Translations under genes and position numbers: made by a program | Assembly: GCA_963599255.1 (NCBI GenBank) | Contig: CAVBWS010000002.1 | Coordinates: 1-64,000, forward strand | Direction: 5' to 3' | Origin: RGIG5612 sp963599255 | Lineage (GTDB): Bacteria > Bacillota > Clostridia > Lachnospirales > Lachnospiraceae | DNA: 64,000 nt | In this document: positions 51,522 to 60,780 of the stretch, piece by piece | Numbering within the stretch: position 1 is the stretch's first letter | Layout of the letters: the number at the start of each line of letters is the position of its first letter | Notes under the pieces: generated by a model | Told to the model about the DNA's origin: nothing | The model's input: only the letters and a program-made list of their open reading frames with translations | Databases searched by the model: none

Positions 51522-51935
51522 TCATATATCGGCGCTGGCTTTACAGCAATAATCATAAATGGAATCCGTTATACTGCCGATTCCTGCGATTCGTGCGCCC
51601 GAAAAATACCGCACAATCCCGCACTCCTTCAGAAAGTCAATCTTTCTTTCTGTGATCTGTGCAGGTGTAAGTCCATTATATAACTGCATTATGACATAGA
51701 GGACACCCCGGATAAGCATCGTATCCGAGGTCGCCTCCATCTGAAACGTCTTATCCTGCATATGATATTTTATCCATACCTTCGATTGACATCCTCTCTG
51801 CAAATATTCATCCTTCATCAGCTCTGGCTGGTCAGGCGGCACATATGCAGATAATTCCACGAGAAATGAATATCCCAGCAGTTCATCTTCAAATGCATTT
51901 AATTCTTCTTTTATTTCCTTGATTCTTTCTTCCAT
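51522..51935 (-). CDS. sufE: SufE family sulfur-transfer protein
   Basis: A 137-residue SufE: LSAYVPPDQPELMKDEYL in the first half, then GCQSKVWI with the sulfur-accepting Cys. SufE takes persulfide from a SufS-type cysteine desulfurase and hands it to the Suf scaffold or to other sulfur users. No SufS or SufBCD is encoded in the window. It overlaps the upstream gene by 25 nt, so the two are translated together; this pairing is what makes it of interest. Confidence 0.92.
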   Translation of the reverse strand: MEERIKEIKEELNAFEDELLGYSFLVELSAYVPPDQPELMKDEYLQRGCQSKVWIKYHMQDKTFQMEATSDTMLIRGVLYVIMQLYNGLTPAQITERKIDFLKECGIVRYFSGARIAGIGSITDSIYDYCCKASADI

Positions 51936-52348
51936 TTTATTTTTTCCAGAATGATCCGGGCAAGTTCATCTGTGGTCCCAATGTCAGCAGTATTATACGG
52001 AGGATAACTGAAATCAAACTCCTCCGAAAGCGACATGAACAGCAGCACCTTCTTAGTCATGAATGAGCTTGTAGCCCCGCAATGCTTAGATACGTCCAGA
52101 AGAGCCGCCTCATTAGGATTCAATCTGGAGGCCTTAGCCACGCTTAGCTGTGCCAGTTCATTCAGGTTGTGAGTCGGCGGCAGCTCCTTCTCGTCATCCA
52201 GCAAGAATTTATATATGACATAACGATAAATATGTTCAGAAAATTCTGAAGGAGTCGGATCTGCCAGCTCCTTCAGAATATGTATTTCTTTTTCTGCCTG
52301 AACATTTGCAATGGTCAATCTTTTGATAATTCCATTTTTGTCAAGCAT
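51911..52348 (-). CDS. Unknown protein with an acyl-carrier-like C-terminal half
   Basis: A 145-residue soluble protein. The N-terminal part is helical. The C-terminal about 60 residues (HCGATSSFMTKKVLLFMSLS, then EEFDFSYPPYN...GTTDELARIILE) have the spacing of an acyl carrier protein: a Ser at the helix II start, the EEFDF stretch and a final helix. The usual DSL is replaced by TSSF. So it may be an ACP-like carrier with altered pantetheine attachment, or just a similar helix bundle. It is fused by overlap to sufE and lies 55 bp below the fucose-isomerase-like gene. Confidence 0.65.
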   Translation of the reverse strand: MLDKNGIIKRLTIANVQAEKEIHILKELADPTPSEFSEHIYRYVIYKFLLDDEKELPPTHNLNELAQLSVAKASRLNPNEAALLDVSKHCGATSSFMTKKVLLFMSLSEEFDFSYPPYNTADIGTTDELARIILEKIKWKKESRK

Positions 52349-52403
52349 AATGCCCTCTTTCCTTTTTTAGCCAAATTTTTCTGATCTTCCCTGCGATCAG
52401 CGT

Positions 52404-53963
52404 CTAACAGACAAGTACCTCCAAACCTAAAATTCTGCCCAATTCTTTCATTTCTTCGTAGTAATCGCCATATACAAATGGTACGTGATTGCCTACCTGA
52501 ATCTGAGCATCATAGAATTTCTGAGTATCTGCTATTTGGAATAATGTGCCATGTGTGCAGTTATCCATGTCATATCCGAATCCGCCCTTCAAGGTGCCCC
52601 TGGATACCAGCAGCTTGTCGCAGTTCGGGCTGAAACGGCACATGGTGATTACCTGTCCCTGATCCGCATCGAAATCTCTTCTCATGGTTACGCCGAATCC
52701 GCTATATGCAAATGGTCTGATAGAGAATCTTGCGCCTTCTTCGTCGAATCCCTTCATCTTACGATTTCCTACAGAATGCTGGGTCATAACCATGTTAGGT
52801 ACGCCGCGCAGAGCATTCCATTTCTCTGTTCCTATATGATCCTTAGAGAAATGCTGAACATATCCGTCTTCTGTTAGTGTTCCGTCCGGTAATGTAAGTA
52901 CTGCTGTATTGCCCATATATGAAGCCTTGCCTGCCACAGCCTGAAGTGCTGCCTGAGCGATTACCGCACCTATATCGTATTCACATGCAGATGGTACGCC
53001 ATTTTCATTATTCAGAGAATGAGCGATGCAGAAGGTGAAACGTTCCTTGTTGATACGGCATGTAGAACATGCATCCGGGCAGTTTGCCGTAAATGCATTG
53101 CACTCATTTACCTTCAGAAGCTTTTGTACCAGCTGGTACATCTTAACAGAAGGAACCATGTTTTCTCTGTCCATTGCGCACGGATCAGCATCCTTCATAA
53201 GTTCATCTATTATCTCATTTACATGAACCATGTCCTCGGCATTGATATTTTCCTGATGTCTTCCCGGCGTAGTATAATTCGTGGTAGGATCGATCTCATG
53301 AATCTGGTCAATAACTTCATGCAGATTAGCAAATCTGAACTTCGTTCCCAGAACCTCTGTAACCTTATCAAGACTTATAAACGAATCATTTGAATCGTGT
53401 AATGAGTAATCATGTCCGAATCTTGATACGCATAAAACTCTGGTATTGGCCAATGCTTTTCTTGCTCTTAATACACGCAGCTGTCTTTTGAACTGATCCC
53501 AGTTGAGAAGCGAATACGTTTCAACACCTCTTGCCAGCATGGCTGATGTATTGATGGTTGCGCCGTAATCATTGCCTACAAATATAACCGGCTTTTTCAC
53601 CATCTGGGCAAATTCAACTATCATCTCTCCTGTTCTGCCTGTGGTGGATACGAAATATACGTCCGTGTCCTCTGAACCTACACAGAGTTTTCTCATTTCT
53701 TCCTCAGAAACACGCCAGTTTTCCGTATGATTCATATACCTCTTAGGCTCAAGAAGTTCTACGCCCTCCGGCAGATTATAACGGATGCCCATCTGAACGC
53801 CCTTGTAAGCCTCATTATTGATCATCTCGTCAAACTCACGCTCTAATTCCTTACCCTTGCCGAATCGACAAGGTCCCTCATACGGCAGTTCGTGAACTAT
53901 GTCGAAAAATACCAGACGACATTTTAATACTGTATCATGAATTGTTTCAAAATCAGTGCCCAT
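52404..53963 (-). CDS. L-fucose/L-arabinose isomerase-like protein
   Basis: A 519-residue protein of the fucose/arabinose isomerase superfamily. It shows TGRTGEMIVEFAQM and KKPVIFVGNDYG in the Rossmann-like N-domain and ANCPDACST...ACEYDIGAV with the metal-binding Glu and Asp in the second domain. Fucose isomerases need a His in the C-domain; a His is present in NCTHGTLF. The exact substrate, a deoxyhexose or pentose, is not clear, and the protein is shorter than FucI. GAGGAGG lies 6 nt before the ATG at 53963. No fucose kinase or aldolase is next to it. Confidence 0.78.
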   Translation of the reverse strand: MGTDFETIHDTVLKCRLVFFDIVHELPYEGPCRFGKGKELEREFDEMINNEAYKGVQMGIRYNLPEGVELLEPKRYMNHTENWRVSEEEMRKLCVGSEDTDVYFVSTTGRTGEMIVEFAQMVKKPVIFVGNDYGATINTSAMLARGVETYSLLNWDQFKRQLRVLRARKALANTRVLCVSRFGHDYSLHDSNDSFISLDKVTEVLGTKFRFANLHEVIDQIHEIDPTTNYTTPGRHQENINAEDMVHVNEIIDELMKDADPCAMDRENMVPSVKMYQLVQKLLKVNECNAFTANCPDACSTCRINKERFTFCIAHSLNNENGVPSACEYDIGAVIAQAALQAVAGKASYMGNTAVLTLPDGTLTEDGYVQHFSKDHIGTEKWNALRGVPNMVMTQHSVGNRKMKGFDEEGARFSIRPFAYSGFGVTMRRDFDADQGQVITMCRFSPNCDKLLVSRGTLKGGFGYDMDNCTHGTLFQIADTQKFYDAQIQVGNHVPFVYGDYYEEMKELGRILGLEVLVC

Positions 53964-54140
53964 AAAAAACCTCCTCTTTGCAGTGTTTTTGGTAACAAGG
54001 TTATCGTAGCACAACAAAAAGAAGGTTCTCTAATTGATTCTAAGCATAACTGATTTAATTATTAAATACACATATTCCAGACTTCGCCCGCAGCCTGATT
54101 TTTTAATGCTAACTTGCTTTGGATGCTGACTTCACCCCCT

Positions 54141-54794
54141 TCATGCAGAGTGTACAGCACTCGCTCTGTTAAGAAGAGCCTCTCCGTTAGCCTTAAGCCA
54201 GTCATGCCACTTGTAATATTCCGGATAGACCTTCAGGACCTCTTCGTAGAATCTGCCGGAATGGTTCATTTCCTTCCTGTGGCACAGTTCATGTACGACC
54301 ACACTGTCTAATACCTCCGGCGGCGCCAGCATGAGAAGACAATTAAAATTAAGATTGCCCTTACTGCTGCAGCTCCCCCATCTTGTTTTCTGGCATCTTA
54401 TGGTAATCCGGCCATATGTAACACCTATCAGCGGCGCATAATATCTTACTCGTTCAGGGATCACTTGCACCGCCCTTTGACCTAACTCATTTATCTGTTC
54501 TAATGTAAGTGCGCCCTGTACTGCTGCCTTATCTTTCTGATCATTTGCCATGGCAAGATGTTTTTCTATCCAATTCCTGTGTTTCTGGACGAATTGCCTA
54601 ATCTCTGAATCAGAACAAATAAGAGGTGCCCTGACTACCAGAGCACCATTTTTTATTTCTGCAGATATAGTCCTTCGCCTGCTTCGTATGACCCTCACAT
54701 CAAGACCATCTATCTCAATCAATTTTATATCCTCACAATATACCTTTCCCGTGGCAATCTCATATATCAGGCACGGATGTACAACAAATTTCAT
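54141..54794 (-). CDS. YgjP-type zinc metalloprotease (DUF45, SprT-like)
   Basis: A 217-residue protein. The zinc motif is HELCHRKEMNH (HExxH, then His), with the family lead-in TRWGSCSSKGNLNFN. Relatives are M48-related cytosolic peptidases that accompany type I restriction systems or stand alone. The start at 54794 has AGGA upstream; the TTG at 54827 has none. It is monocistronic. Confidence 0.88.
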   Translation of the reverse strand: MKFVVHPCLIYEIATGKVYCEDIKLIEIDGLDVRVIRSRRRTISAEIKNGALVVRAPLICSDSEIRQFVQKHRNWIEKHLAMANDQKDKAAVQGALTLEQINELGQRAVQVIPERVRYYAPLIGVTYGRITIRCQKTRWGSCSSKGNLNFNCLLMLAPPEVLDSVVVHELCHRKEMNHSGRFYEEVLKVYPEYYKWHDWLKANGEALLNRASAVHSA

Positions 54795-54925
54795 TAAATG
54801 ATATCCTGCGTACCGGAACTGTGTCAATATTGCTCGCCCTTATCTTCCCCTCTGATCATTTTATGACGCATCTTCCTGCACTTTACATATTCAACACTCA
54901 CTCCGAACCGGATCTATTGATATAT

Positions 54926-55987
54926 TTAATATAATATCTTCCTGTATCCGGGATATTTTGAAAACCACTTCTTCGCACATTCATCATATGAGGCATAATC
55001 GGGATCCCCTCTATGATCCGTCAGATCATACATTTCCTTCAGGTCCTCACCCAAGGCTCTTGTGAATTTGACGCTGCCTGATATATTCAGATGCTGCCAG
55101 TCTGCACACTGTGTCTGATAGTCTATACCCACAGAATTCTCTGGCAGATTATAATTGATGCCGGTTATGCCATATTTTTCAGCAATTTCAAATGCCGCAC
55201 AATAATACAGATGATCATGCTTATAGTCAGCATTAGGATATCCTATCAGCTGAACCGTGATATCATTATCTACGCACAGCTGTAATATCTTCTCAAAATA
55301 TTCTATCTCATGCTCATTTACATAGCTGGCTGTTTTAAAGGAATAATCAATATTCGGCTCATCGTGTGCCGCTGTTTCATCCTTCTCGATATATCCCTTC
55401 CAGCTGCTGCCTCTCTTGCCGTATGACGGCGGGATGTCGAAATCAGACCAGGTCCTGCTCACATAGTTTGTATGGATCTGCGGAAATGCCAGTGCATACC
55501 CCAGGAATTCCTCCGGCTCCACACATTCATATATGCACTGCAGTCTGCTGATCGGATTAAGCAGACCAAATGAACACAGTACGGTCCTCGTTCTGTCCAC
55601 CTTATCATCAAGGTATGTTATCGCCTTAAGGTCCAGCAACACCACCTTCGGCTTTTGATATTTCAAGGCTTCCTTAAGATAAAAATATGTACTCCAATAC
55701 GGCTGCTCAGCCGTAGCCAGATCATAACATGCGATTCCGTATTCATCCCACAGGATGTTGGTATTAAGATCCGTATATGTAAGGCTGGTTCCGATTGCCA
55801 GCACGTCTATGTTCCCCTCAGGTATACTGTAATAATTATATAAGGCGCATATTCCGTATGGATATTTCGGGGTCAGAACATAGATAACATAGGTAAGCAG
55901 CATCAGCATAACCGCCACAAATGCTATAAGTCTCACCCAGAATAGTTTCTTTCTTCGATTTTCCTTAATCTCTTTTTTATCTTCCAT
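54926..55987 (-). CDS. SGNH/DltD-like membrane-anchored hydrolase
   Basis: A 353-residue protein with one N-terminal membrane helix (about residues 17-39) and a large outer domain. The catalytic loop IGTSLTYTDLN (GTS) and the C-terminal DWQHLN (D-x-x-H) mark an SGNH-type esterase/acyltransferase fold. It lies 143 bp after the MBOAT gene, in the place of dltD, and is likely to carry or release the D-alanyl or other acyl group at the outer face. The overall sequence is unlike classical DltD, so it may be a functional replacement. Confidence 0.82.
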   Translation of the reverse strand: MEDKKEIKENRRKKLFWVRLIAFVAVMLMLLTYVIYVLTPKYPYGICALYNYYSIPEGNIDVLAIGTSLTYTDLNTNILWDEYGIACYDLATAEQPYWSTYFYLKEALKYQKPKVVLLDLKAITYLDDKVDRTRTVLCSFGLLNPISRLQCIYECVEPEEFLGYALAFPQIHTNYVSRTWSDFDIPPSYGKRGSSWKGYIEKDETAAHDEPNIDYSFKTASYVNEHEIEYFEKILQLCVDNDITVQLIGYPNADYKHDHLYYCAAFEIAEKYGITGINYNLPENSVGIDYQTQCADWQHLNISGSVKFTRALGEDLKEMYDLTDHRGDPDYASYDECAKKWFSKYPGYRKILY

Positions 55988-56130
55988 ATCAGTATTATCT
56001 ATTATGTAAAATTCATTGCAAAAATTTGCTCTCAGCTCTCTCAGGTTGTCTGATCATTTATACATACCCACAGCAGTTCTTTTGATCAAGCGTCCCTATT
56101 GCACAAGAAGCATTTCTCCCTTTGCGGCTT

Positions 56131-57729
56131 CTAAAAATGTGTATACAGGAAGGCTGACGCATCAAATCCTGTTCCGTAGCAGCCGTAAACCAGCACGATC
56201 AGTATAAGTACGATAATGATCGGCCATCTGATGAAGAACGGCCCCTTGGCCAGCTTCATATTAAGGTCAGGCTTCTTCTCACAAATGATATCGACCACCA
56301 GAAGGATAACACACGCCCCTGCTGCTATATACCATTCAAGAGCCGTCATCGCTGAAGTAAACTGAACCGCCGGATTATGGAAGTTCCAGTTCTTAAAGGA
56401 ATTGACTAACATCTGCCAGCCCACCGAAGGACCTGAGGTAAATGCAAAATATTGCGGAATAAGTATCAATATCCAGGTCCGGACCATGGTAAATGTCTTC
56501 CAGCCCAGACTCTTTTCATTTACATGAAGTTTCTTCTTCAACTTCTTAAATGCCGGATCCAGCAGCAGCTCGATTCCCATGGTAAGGCCGTAGTAAAGTC
56601 CGAATATAAGAGCGTTGCCATTGGCCGTATGCCATATTCCGATGAGGAAGAATATAATGATTGTGGAAACTGTTGCCGGAAGTGCACGGCCTGCCTTCTT
56701 ACCGAAGAGCTTTCGGCCTATCTTGCTCAGCACAAGACCAAATCCGCTGGTTGTGATGGGATAAAACAGATAACTTCTGAACCAGGTGCCCAGTGTTATA
56801 TGCCATCTGCGCCAATATTCAGCCACACTGTGGGAGAAGAACGGCCTTCTGAAATTCTCTGCCATATCTATGCCCATCATCTTAGCCGCACCTCTTATGA
56901 CATCCATGCCGCCGGAGAAGTCAGCATATAATCTGACCGAATAAATAATAACTGCCAGAACAATAAACCAGCCCTTATAGTCAGGATTTATAACATCTGT
57001 AACCAGTGCCAGTCGGTCGGCTATTACCATTTTTTTGAAGAATCCCCACAAGGCCAGTTGTACACCCATGACAAAATTGTCCGGATCGAATCTGTTGCCG
57101 TTAATAAGCTGAGGCATTAACTGCGGATATGTGGATATAGGTCCCTGGGTCATCTGCGGGAAGAAGGATACAAACAGGAGGTACTTAAACGGATTTTTTT
57201 CAGCTGGGTATTTGCCTCTGTAAATATCTACCATATATCCTACGCTCTGGAACGTAAAATACGATAATCCCAGCGGGACTATCAGGCTTAACTGCGGAAT
57301 TGAAGTGATCCACGCCCGCAGACAGTCATAATATTTCGTAAATGCCATTGCCGCAAAGGGCAGGATAATAGAGACTGCCAGTACGATTTTCCTGAGCTTT
57401 TTGGTATTGCGGCTGGAGGAAAACCAACCCTTGTCAGGAAGGCGGGAAATATAATGACCGTCCCCATTTTCATTAGCAGCCTCCCTTAAGGCTTCCTCTA
57501 TTCTGGAGATTTCCTTTTCCTTACCGATCAGCCGTTCCTGCAGAATTGACGACAGGAAGGTAACGCCCGCCACAAGCACCAGCCATACGCAGCCCTGCCA
57601 ACCGGACAATGCATAGAAAACACAGCTGGCTGCAAGTAAGACCAGCCACCTGTGTTTCAGAGGTATGATGTAATAAAGAATAACTGTAGCTAAAACAAAT
57701 GCTACGAATTCAATTGAGAGTATGCTCAT
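56131..57729 (-). CDS. dltB: DltB-type MBOAT acyl transporter
   Basis: A 532-residue MBOAT-family membrane protein with about ten or more helices. Family motifs are LSYFTFQSVGYMVDIYRGK, FPQMTQGPI and GIWHTANGNALIFG with the conserved His. It moves the acyl group from the carrier protein to the outer face. Residues about 75-110 form a charged cytoplasmic insert. AGGAG lies 7 nt before the ATG, which overlaps the ligase gene by 20 nt. Confidence 0.9.
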   Translation of the reverse strand: MSILSIEFVAFVLATVILYYIIPLKHRWLVLLAASCVFYALSGWQGCVWLVLVAGVTFLSSILQERLIGKEKEISRIEEALREAANENGDGHYISRLPDKGWFSSSRNTKKLRKIVLAVSIILPFAAMAFTKYYDCLRAWITSIPQLSLIVPLGLSYFTFQSVGYMVDIYRGKYPAEKNPFKYLLFVSFFPQMTQGPISTYPQLMPQLINGNRFDPDNFVMGVQLALWGFFKKMVIADRLALVTDVINPDYKGWFIVLAVIIYSVRLYADFSGGMDVIRGAAKMMGIDMAENFRRPFFSHSVAEYWRRWHITLGTWFRSYLFYPITTSGFGLVLSKIGRKLFGKKAGRALPATVSTIIIFFLIGIWHTANGNALIFGLYYGLTMGIELLLDPAFKKLKKKLHVNEKSLGWKTFTMVRTWILILIPQYFAFTSGPSVGWQMLVNSFKNWNFHNPAVQFTSAMTALEWYIAAGACVILLVVDIICEKKPDLNMKLAKGPFFIRWPIIIVLILIVLVYGCYGTGFDASAFLYTHF

Positions 57730-59191
57730 TTTCCCACTCCTGTCTTATTCGGACACGGTCCATTTTACCGTTGCCGGTTTCGGGGAGAGAATCTTTATGA
57801 ACATATATATCGGGTAACATATATTTAGGAAGCTTTTTCTTGAGGGCTCTTGTGATTTCCTTCTCATCAGGCTCCCCCGTATAAAAGCTTATGATGTCTT
57901 CTGTCTTACTGTCGAACAGACAGCATCCCTTCTTAATGCCCGGAATGCTGCTCAATGCCGTCTCTATCTCGCCGAGTTCAATCCTGTATCCGTGGCGTTT
58001 GATCTGAGAATCCTTGCGTCCTAAGAACATCAATTCACCACGATCATTATACTCGCCCAGGTCTCCTGTTTTGTAGATGATCTCTCTTATCTGAGGCCTT
58101 AACGGATTCTGGACAAATACTTCTGATGTCTTCTGCGGAGCATTATAATATCCCGGTGACAGACACGTTCCGCCTACGCAGATCTCACCGTCTATCAGTC
58201 CCACCCAAGTGTTCGCACAGGCCTTGCCTATAGGAAGCGAATCCGTATCAGCAAATTCTCGATCGATTATATAATACGCACACACATCTGTTATTTCCGT
58301 AGGACCGTACATATTAACATATGATGCCTTCGGAAGATATTTTTTCCAGATATTCAGCGTACTGCAATGCATAACTTCACCGCAGAAGAATATATTTTTG
58401 ATCGCCGGTACGGTCTGCTCCAGTGCTCCGCTTGATGCAACATTTGCCAGTGCGGACGGAACCCAGAACAGCGTATTGATGCCCCGTTCTTCTATATATT
58501 TTAATAATTTGCCCGGAAATGAAAACAGTGATGCCGGAATGAAATCCACGCATGCACCAACTCTGATGGACGTGTATATATCAAGCACGGAATTGTCGAA
58601 ATAAAGCGGCGCCTGATTGCCGAAAATGCAGCTCTCGTCCACCGGAAGTGTTGATGATGTCCAGTCTATAAAATCAACAACGCTTCTGTGTGTGATCGCT
58701 ACGCCCTTAGGAAGTCCTGTTGAGCCGCTGGTAAAGAGTACATACAGAAGGTCGTTGTCCAGATGCTGTTCCCTGACTTCTGCCAATGCATCCTCATCGA
58801 TTTCAGCCGGAATGTCTTCCTCTGCAAATACTTCCACATCAGCCAGTTCTCTGGCCGTGTCTGTATGCTTGCTGCTGCAGACAATGCAGGAAGGCTGAAG
58901 CACTGAAACTATGAGCTTCATTCTCTCCTTCGGCATAGCCGGATCTATTGGTGTGTAAAAGCATCCCGCCCTTACTATTCCCTGCATGGCGCACAAACAC
59001 AAAGGTCCCTTATCCATAAATAAAAGAACCCCTGTCTGCCTGTCAACCTTATGTGCCAGGAAACTTCCGATCTGCTTAGATCTTAAATTCAGCTGTGAAT
59101 ATGTGACTTCGGTGTCTTTGCCTTTAAATGCCGGAGCATTCGGCCTGCGCTGTGCAGATGCTTCCAGCCAGTCTAAAACATTGCGTGTCAT
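57710..59191 (-). CDS. dltA: DltA-type D-alanine:carrier protein ligase
   Basis: A 493-residue AMP-forming ligase: LFTSGSTGLPKGV (P-loop), NMYGPTEITD, KTGDLG and GNGKMDR. The D-Ala pocket motif FFCGEVMH keeps the Cys that DltA uses to select D-alanine, so D-Ala is the best guess for the substrate. It loads the carrier protein encoded just upstream. Its ATG overlaps the dltC stop (ATGA). Confidence 0.9.
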   Translation of the reverse strand: MTRNVLDWLEASAQRRPNAPAFKGKDTEVTYSQLNLRSKQIGSFLAHKVDRQTGVLLFMDKGPLCLCAMQGIVRAGCFYTPIDPAMPKERMKLIVSVLQPSCIVCSSKHTDTARELADVEVFAEEDIPAEIDEDALAEVREQHLDNDLLYVLFTSGSTGLPKGVAITHRSVVDFIDWTSSTLPVDESCIFGNQAPLYFDNSVLDIYTSIRVGACVDFIPASLFSFPGKLLKYIEERGINTLFWVPSALANVASSGALEQTVPAIKNIFFCGEVMHCSTLNIWKKYLPKASYVNMYGPTEITDVCAYYIIDREFADTDSLPIGKACANTWVGLIDGEICVGGTCLSPGYYNAPQKTSEVFVQNPLRPQIREIIYKTGDLGEYNDRGELMFLGRKDSQIKRHGYRIELGEIETALSSIPGIKKGCCLFDSKTEDIISFYTGEPDEKEITRALKKKLPKYMLPDIYVHKDSLPETGNGKMDRVRIRQEWENEHTLN

Positions 59192-59430
59192 CTCTTAGCC
59201 TGATAGCGCTTAACAGTCTCAAGTATTGACTCAACACTGTTGAAGTTCTCCGGTTCGATCTCAGATGCTTCTATACGAATGTTAAATTCTTCATCCAGCG
59301 CAGTGATGATAGATGTAATATCGAAAGAATCTATTAGACCATCGTCTACTAATGCTTTCTCGTGTTCGAAATCCACGTCTTCATTAATGTCGACTAAAAT
59401 TTCAATCAGTTTTTTAATTTCTTCGTTCAT
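59188..59430 (-). CDS. dltC: DltC-type acyl/aminoacyl carrier protein
   Basis: An 80-residue carrier protein. The Ser for 4'-phosphopantetheine is in DDGLIDSFDITS (DSF instead of the DSL of fatty-acid ACP). It carries D-Ala or another amino acid as a thioester from DltA to DltB. It is the first gene of the operon, reversed from the usual dltABCD order (here C-A-B-SGNH). Ribosome-site signals are GAGAGG-like, 6-8 nt upstream. Confidence 0.9.
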   Translation of the reverse strand: MNEEIKKLIEILVDINEDVDFEHEKALVDDGLIDSFDITSIITALDEEFNIRIEASEIEPENFNSVESILETVKRYQAKR

Positions 59431-59559
59431 ATTTTCCTCTCTCTTAAGCGCAGGCCGCTATATTATTGCATAACCAATGCCGCCTGCCCGTGGGATAGTA
59501 TATCCATTCTCACCAAAAATTACAACATTTACTAATTTTAAAATTTATCAAAAATATAG

Positions 59560-59588
59560 TTGACATATTGTAACATTGAATGTACAAT
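59560..59588 (+). promoter_or_regulatory. Near-consensus sigma-A promoter
   Basis: TTGACA at 59560-59565 and TACAAT at 59583-59588 with a 17-bp spacer. No protein gene follows on this strand before the terminator at 59793, so it should drive a non-coding RNA. Confidence 0.75.
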
Positions 59589-59594
59589 ACATTC

Positions 59595-59820
59595 GAAGTT
59601 AGCCAATGCTAACCGCGCAGAGACGATTTAATGACATAGGGACTTGTCTCAAGAAGTCTCAGCCGATATGATTTTAGTTGCTATCAGCTAACTGATGTCG
59701 GTCAATTTGTTAAAAGCATTCCGGTTTTTTCCTTGCTCCGGAACCTCACAAATTGCAATCTGCACTTTTTCCTTTATTATTGTTGTAACGATAAAACCCG
59801 CACATAGGTGCGGGTTTTAC
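59595..59820 (+). ncRNA. Candidate small RNA, unassigned family
   Basis: The interval between a strong promoter and a strong terminator has no open frame but several stems: GTTAGC-CAAT-GCTAAC (59598-59613), ATCAG-CTAA-CTGAT and a wider CCGA/TCGG arm around it, and AATGCT (59606-59611) pairing with AGCATT about 100 nt later. An internal TTCCGG/CCGGAA with six T between may be an earlier 3' end. The size (about 130-225 nt) fits a 6S-like or trans-acting RNA, but I found no known signature. Lies divergent from dltC. Confidence 0.5.
59793..59818 (+). terminator. Perfect hairpin terminator
   Basis: AAAACCCGCAC / GTGCGGGTTTT, 11-bp arms with a 4-nt loop (atag), closing the candidate RNA. It is symmetric and could also stop minus-strand transcripts. 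The next 180 bp to ybaK hold nothing recognisable. Confidence 0.85.
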
Positions 59821-60000
59821 GTTATGCAGCCAATATTCTTTTTCAATACAGCCGATTAAATAAATTTCAATTTCCCGGTTAAATGAGTCGCGCCTTCATC
59901 GGCATCAACTTGTTGTACCATTCCAACGCCATACCTTTATCAGTTTTTAGTGCTGTTTATAAAGCTCATGTGATCTGCAGCATTGCAGCTTCTGGATTTT

Positions 60001-60483
60001 TTATCCCACGGTGACATCAGCGTATTGAAATCTTATCACCTTGCTTATGTCCGCAGGATTAACCTCAACCTGATATCCCACCTTACCCGCGCTGAATATG
60101 ATCGTGTCAAATCCCTCGGCACTCTTATCTATGGTGGTCGTAAAAAACTTCTTCATACCTATAGGCGAGCATCCGCCATGTACATATCCCGTTAACGGCA
60201 GAAGTTCCTTCTGAGGGATCATCTCTATGTTCTTCTCTCCTACTGCTGCCGCAGCCTTCTTAAGATCCAGCTCACAGCCTACCGGAATCACAAAAACATA
60301 GTGATTCTTGGTTTTGCCCACCGTCACAAGTGTTTTAAATACCTGGTCAGGATTCTGCCCATTCATTTGTGCGACCTGCACTCCGGTAAGGGCAGCATCC
60401 AGCTCCTTATGAAAGGATTTATACTCCACCTTTTTCTGATCCAATACTCTCATTACATTTGTTTTATCGTCATTCTTAGCCAT
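60001..60483 (-). CDS. ybaK: Cys-tRNA(Pro)/Cys-tRNA(Cys) deacylase, YbaK/EbsC family
   Basis: A 160-residue YbaK-type protein: MNGQNPDQVFKTLV with the catalytic Lys, the strand VFVIPVGCELDLKK and LLPLTGYVHGGCSPIGM with the family's GxxSPxG loop. It removes wrongly attached Cys from tRNA(Pro). Length and motifs are normal. AGAGGAAA lies before the ATG. It is monocistronic. Confidence 0.92.
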   Translation of the reverse strand: MAKNDDKTNVMRVLDQKKVEYKSFHKELDAALTGVQVAQMNGQNPDQVFKTLVTVGKTKNHYVFVIPVGCELDLKKAAAAVGEKNIEMIPQKELLPLTGYVHGGCSPIGMKKFFTTTIDKSAEGFDTIIFSAGKVGYQVEVNPADISKVIRFQYADVTVG

Positions 60484-60661
60484 TTAAATTTCCTCTGATA
60501 TATTTTTATAGTACCTGTACGATGCGTAACTGTATAATGTGTGAATCATACAATGCACGTAAAATTTCCGTTTACAAGTTCTGCAAATGCGGCTGCTGAT
60601 ATAATGCAGCCCGCCGCCGAACAAAAAGTCCGTGCAATCATCTGACAGGTTTCAGAGACAT

Positions 60662-60709
60662 TTTACTACATTAATTTTTTCATTACATTAAAAACATGTT
60701 TCATTACAT
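60662..60709. promoter_or_regulatory. Iterated TTCATTACAT repeats before the antitoxin-like gene
   Basis: TTTACTACAT at 60662-60671, TTCATTACAT at 60679-60688 and TTCATTACAT at 60700-60709. The last two are 21 bp apart. They lie 70-120 bp before the ribbon-helix-helix gene, the usual place for antitoxin autoregulation. The rest of 60484-60780 has no gene. Confidence 0.5.
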
Positions 60710-60780
60710 CATTCAACATTTCAACTCAATTATGTGCTATATTGTCATCGTCGGATCATCGACAGAGAGGTGGTGATAGA

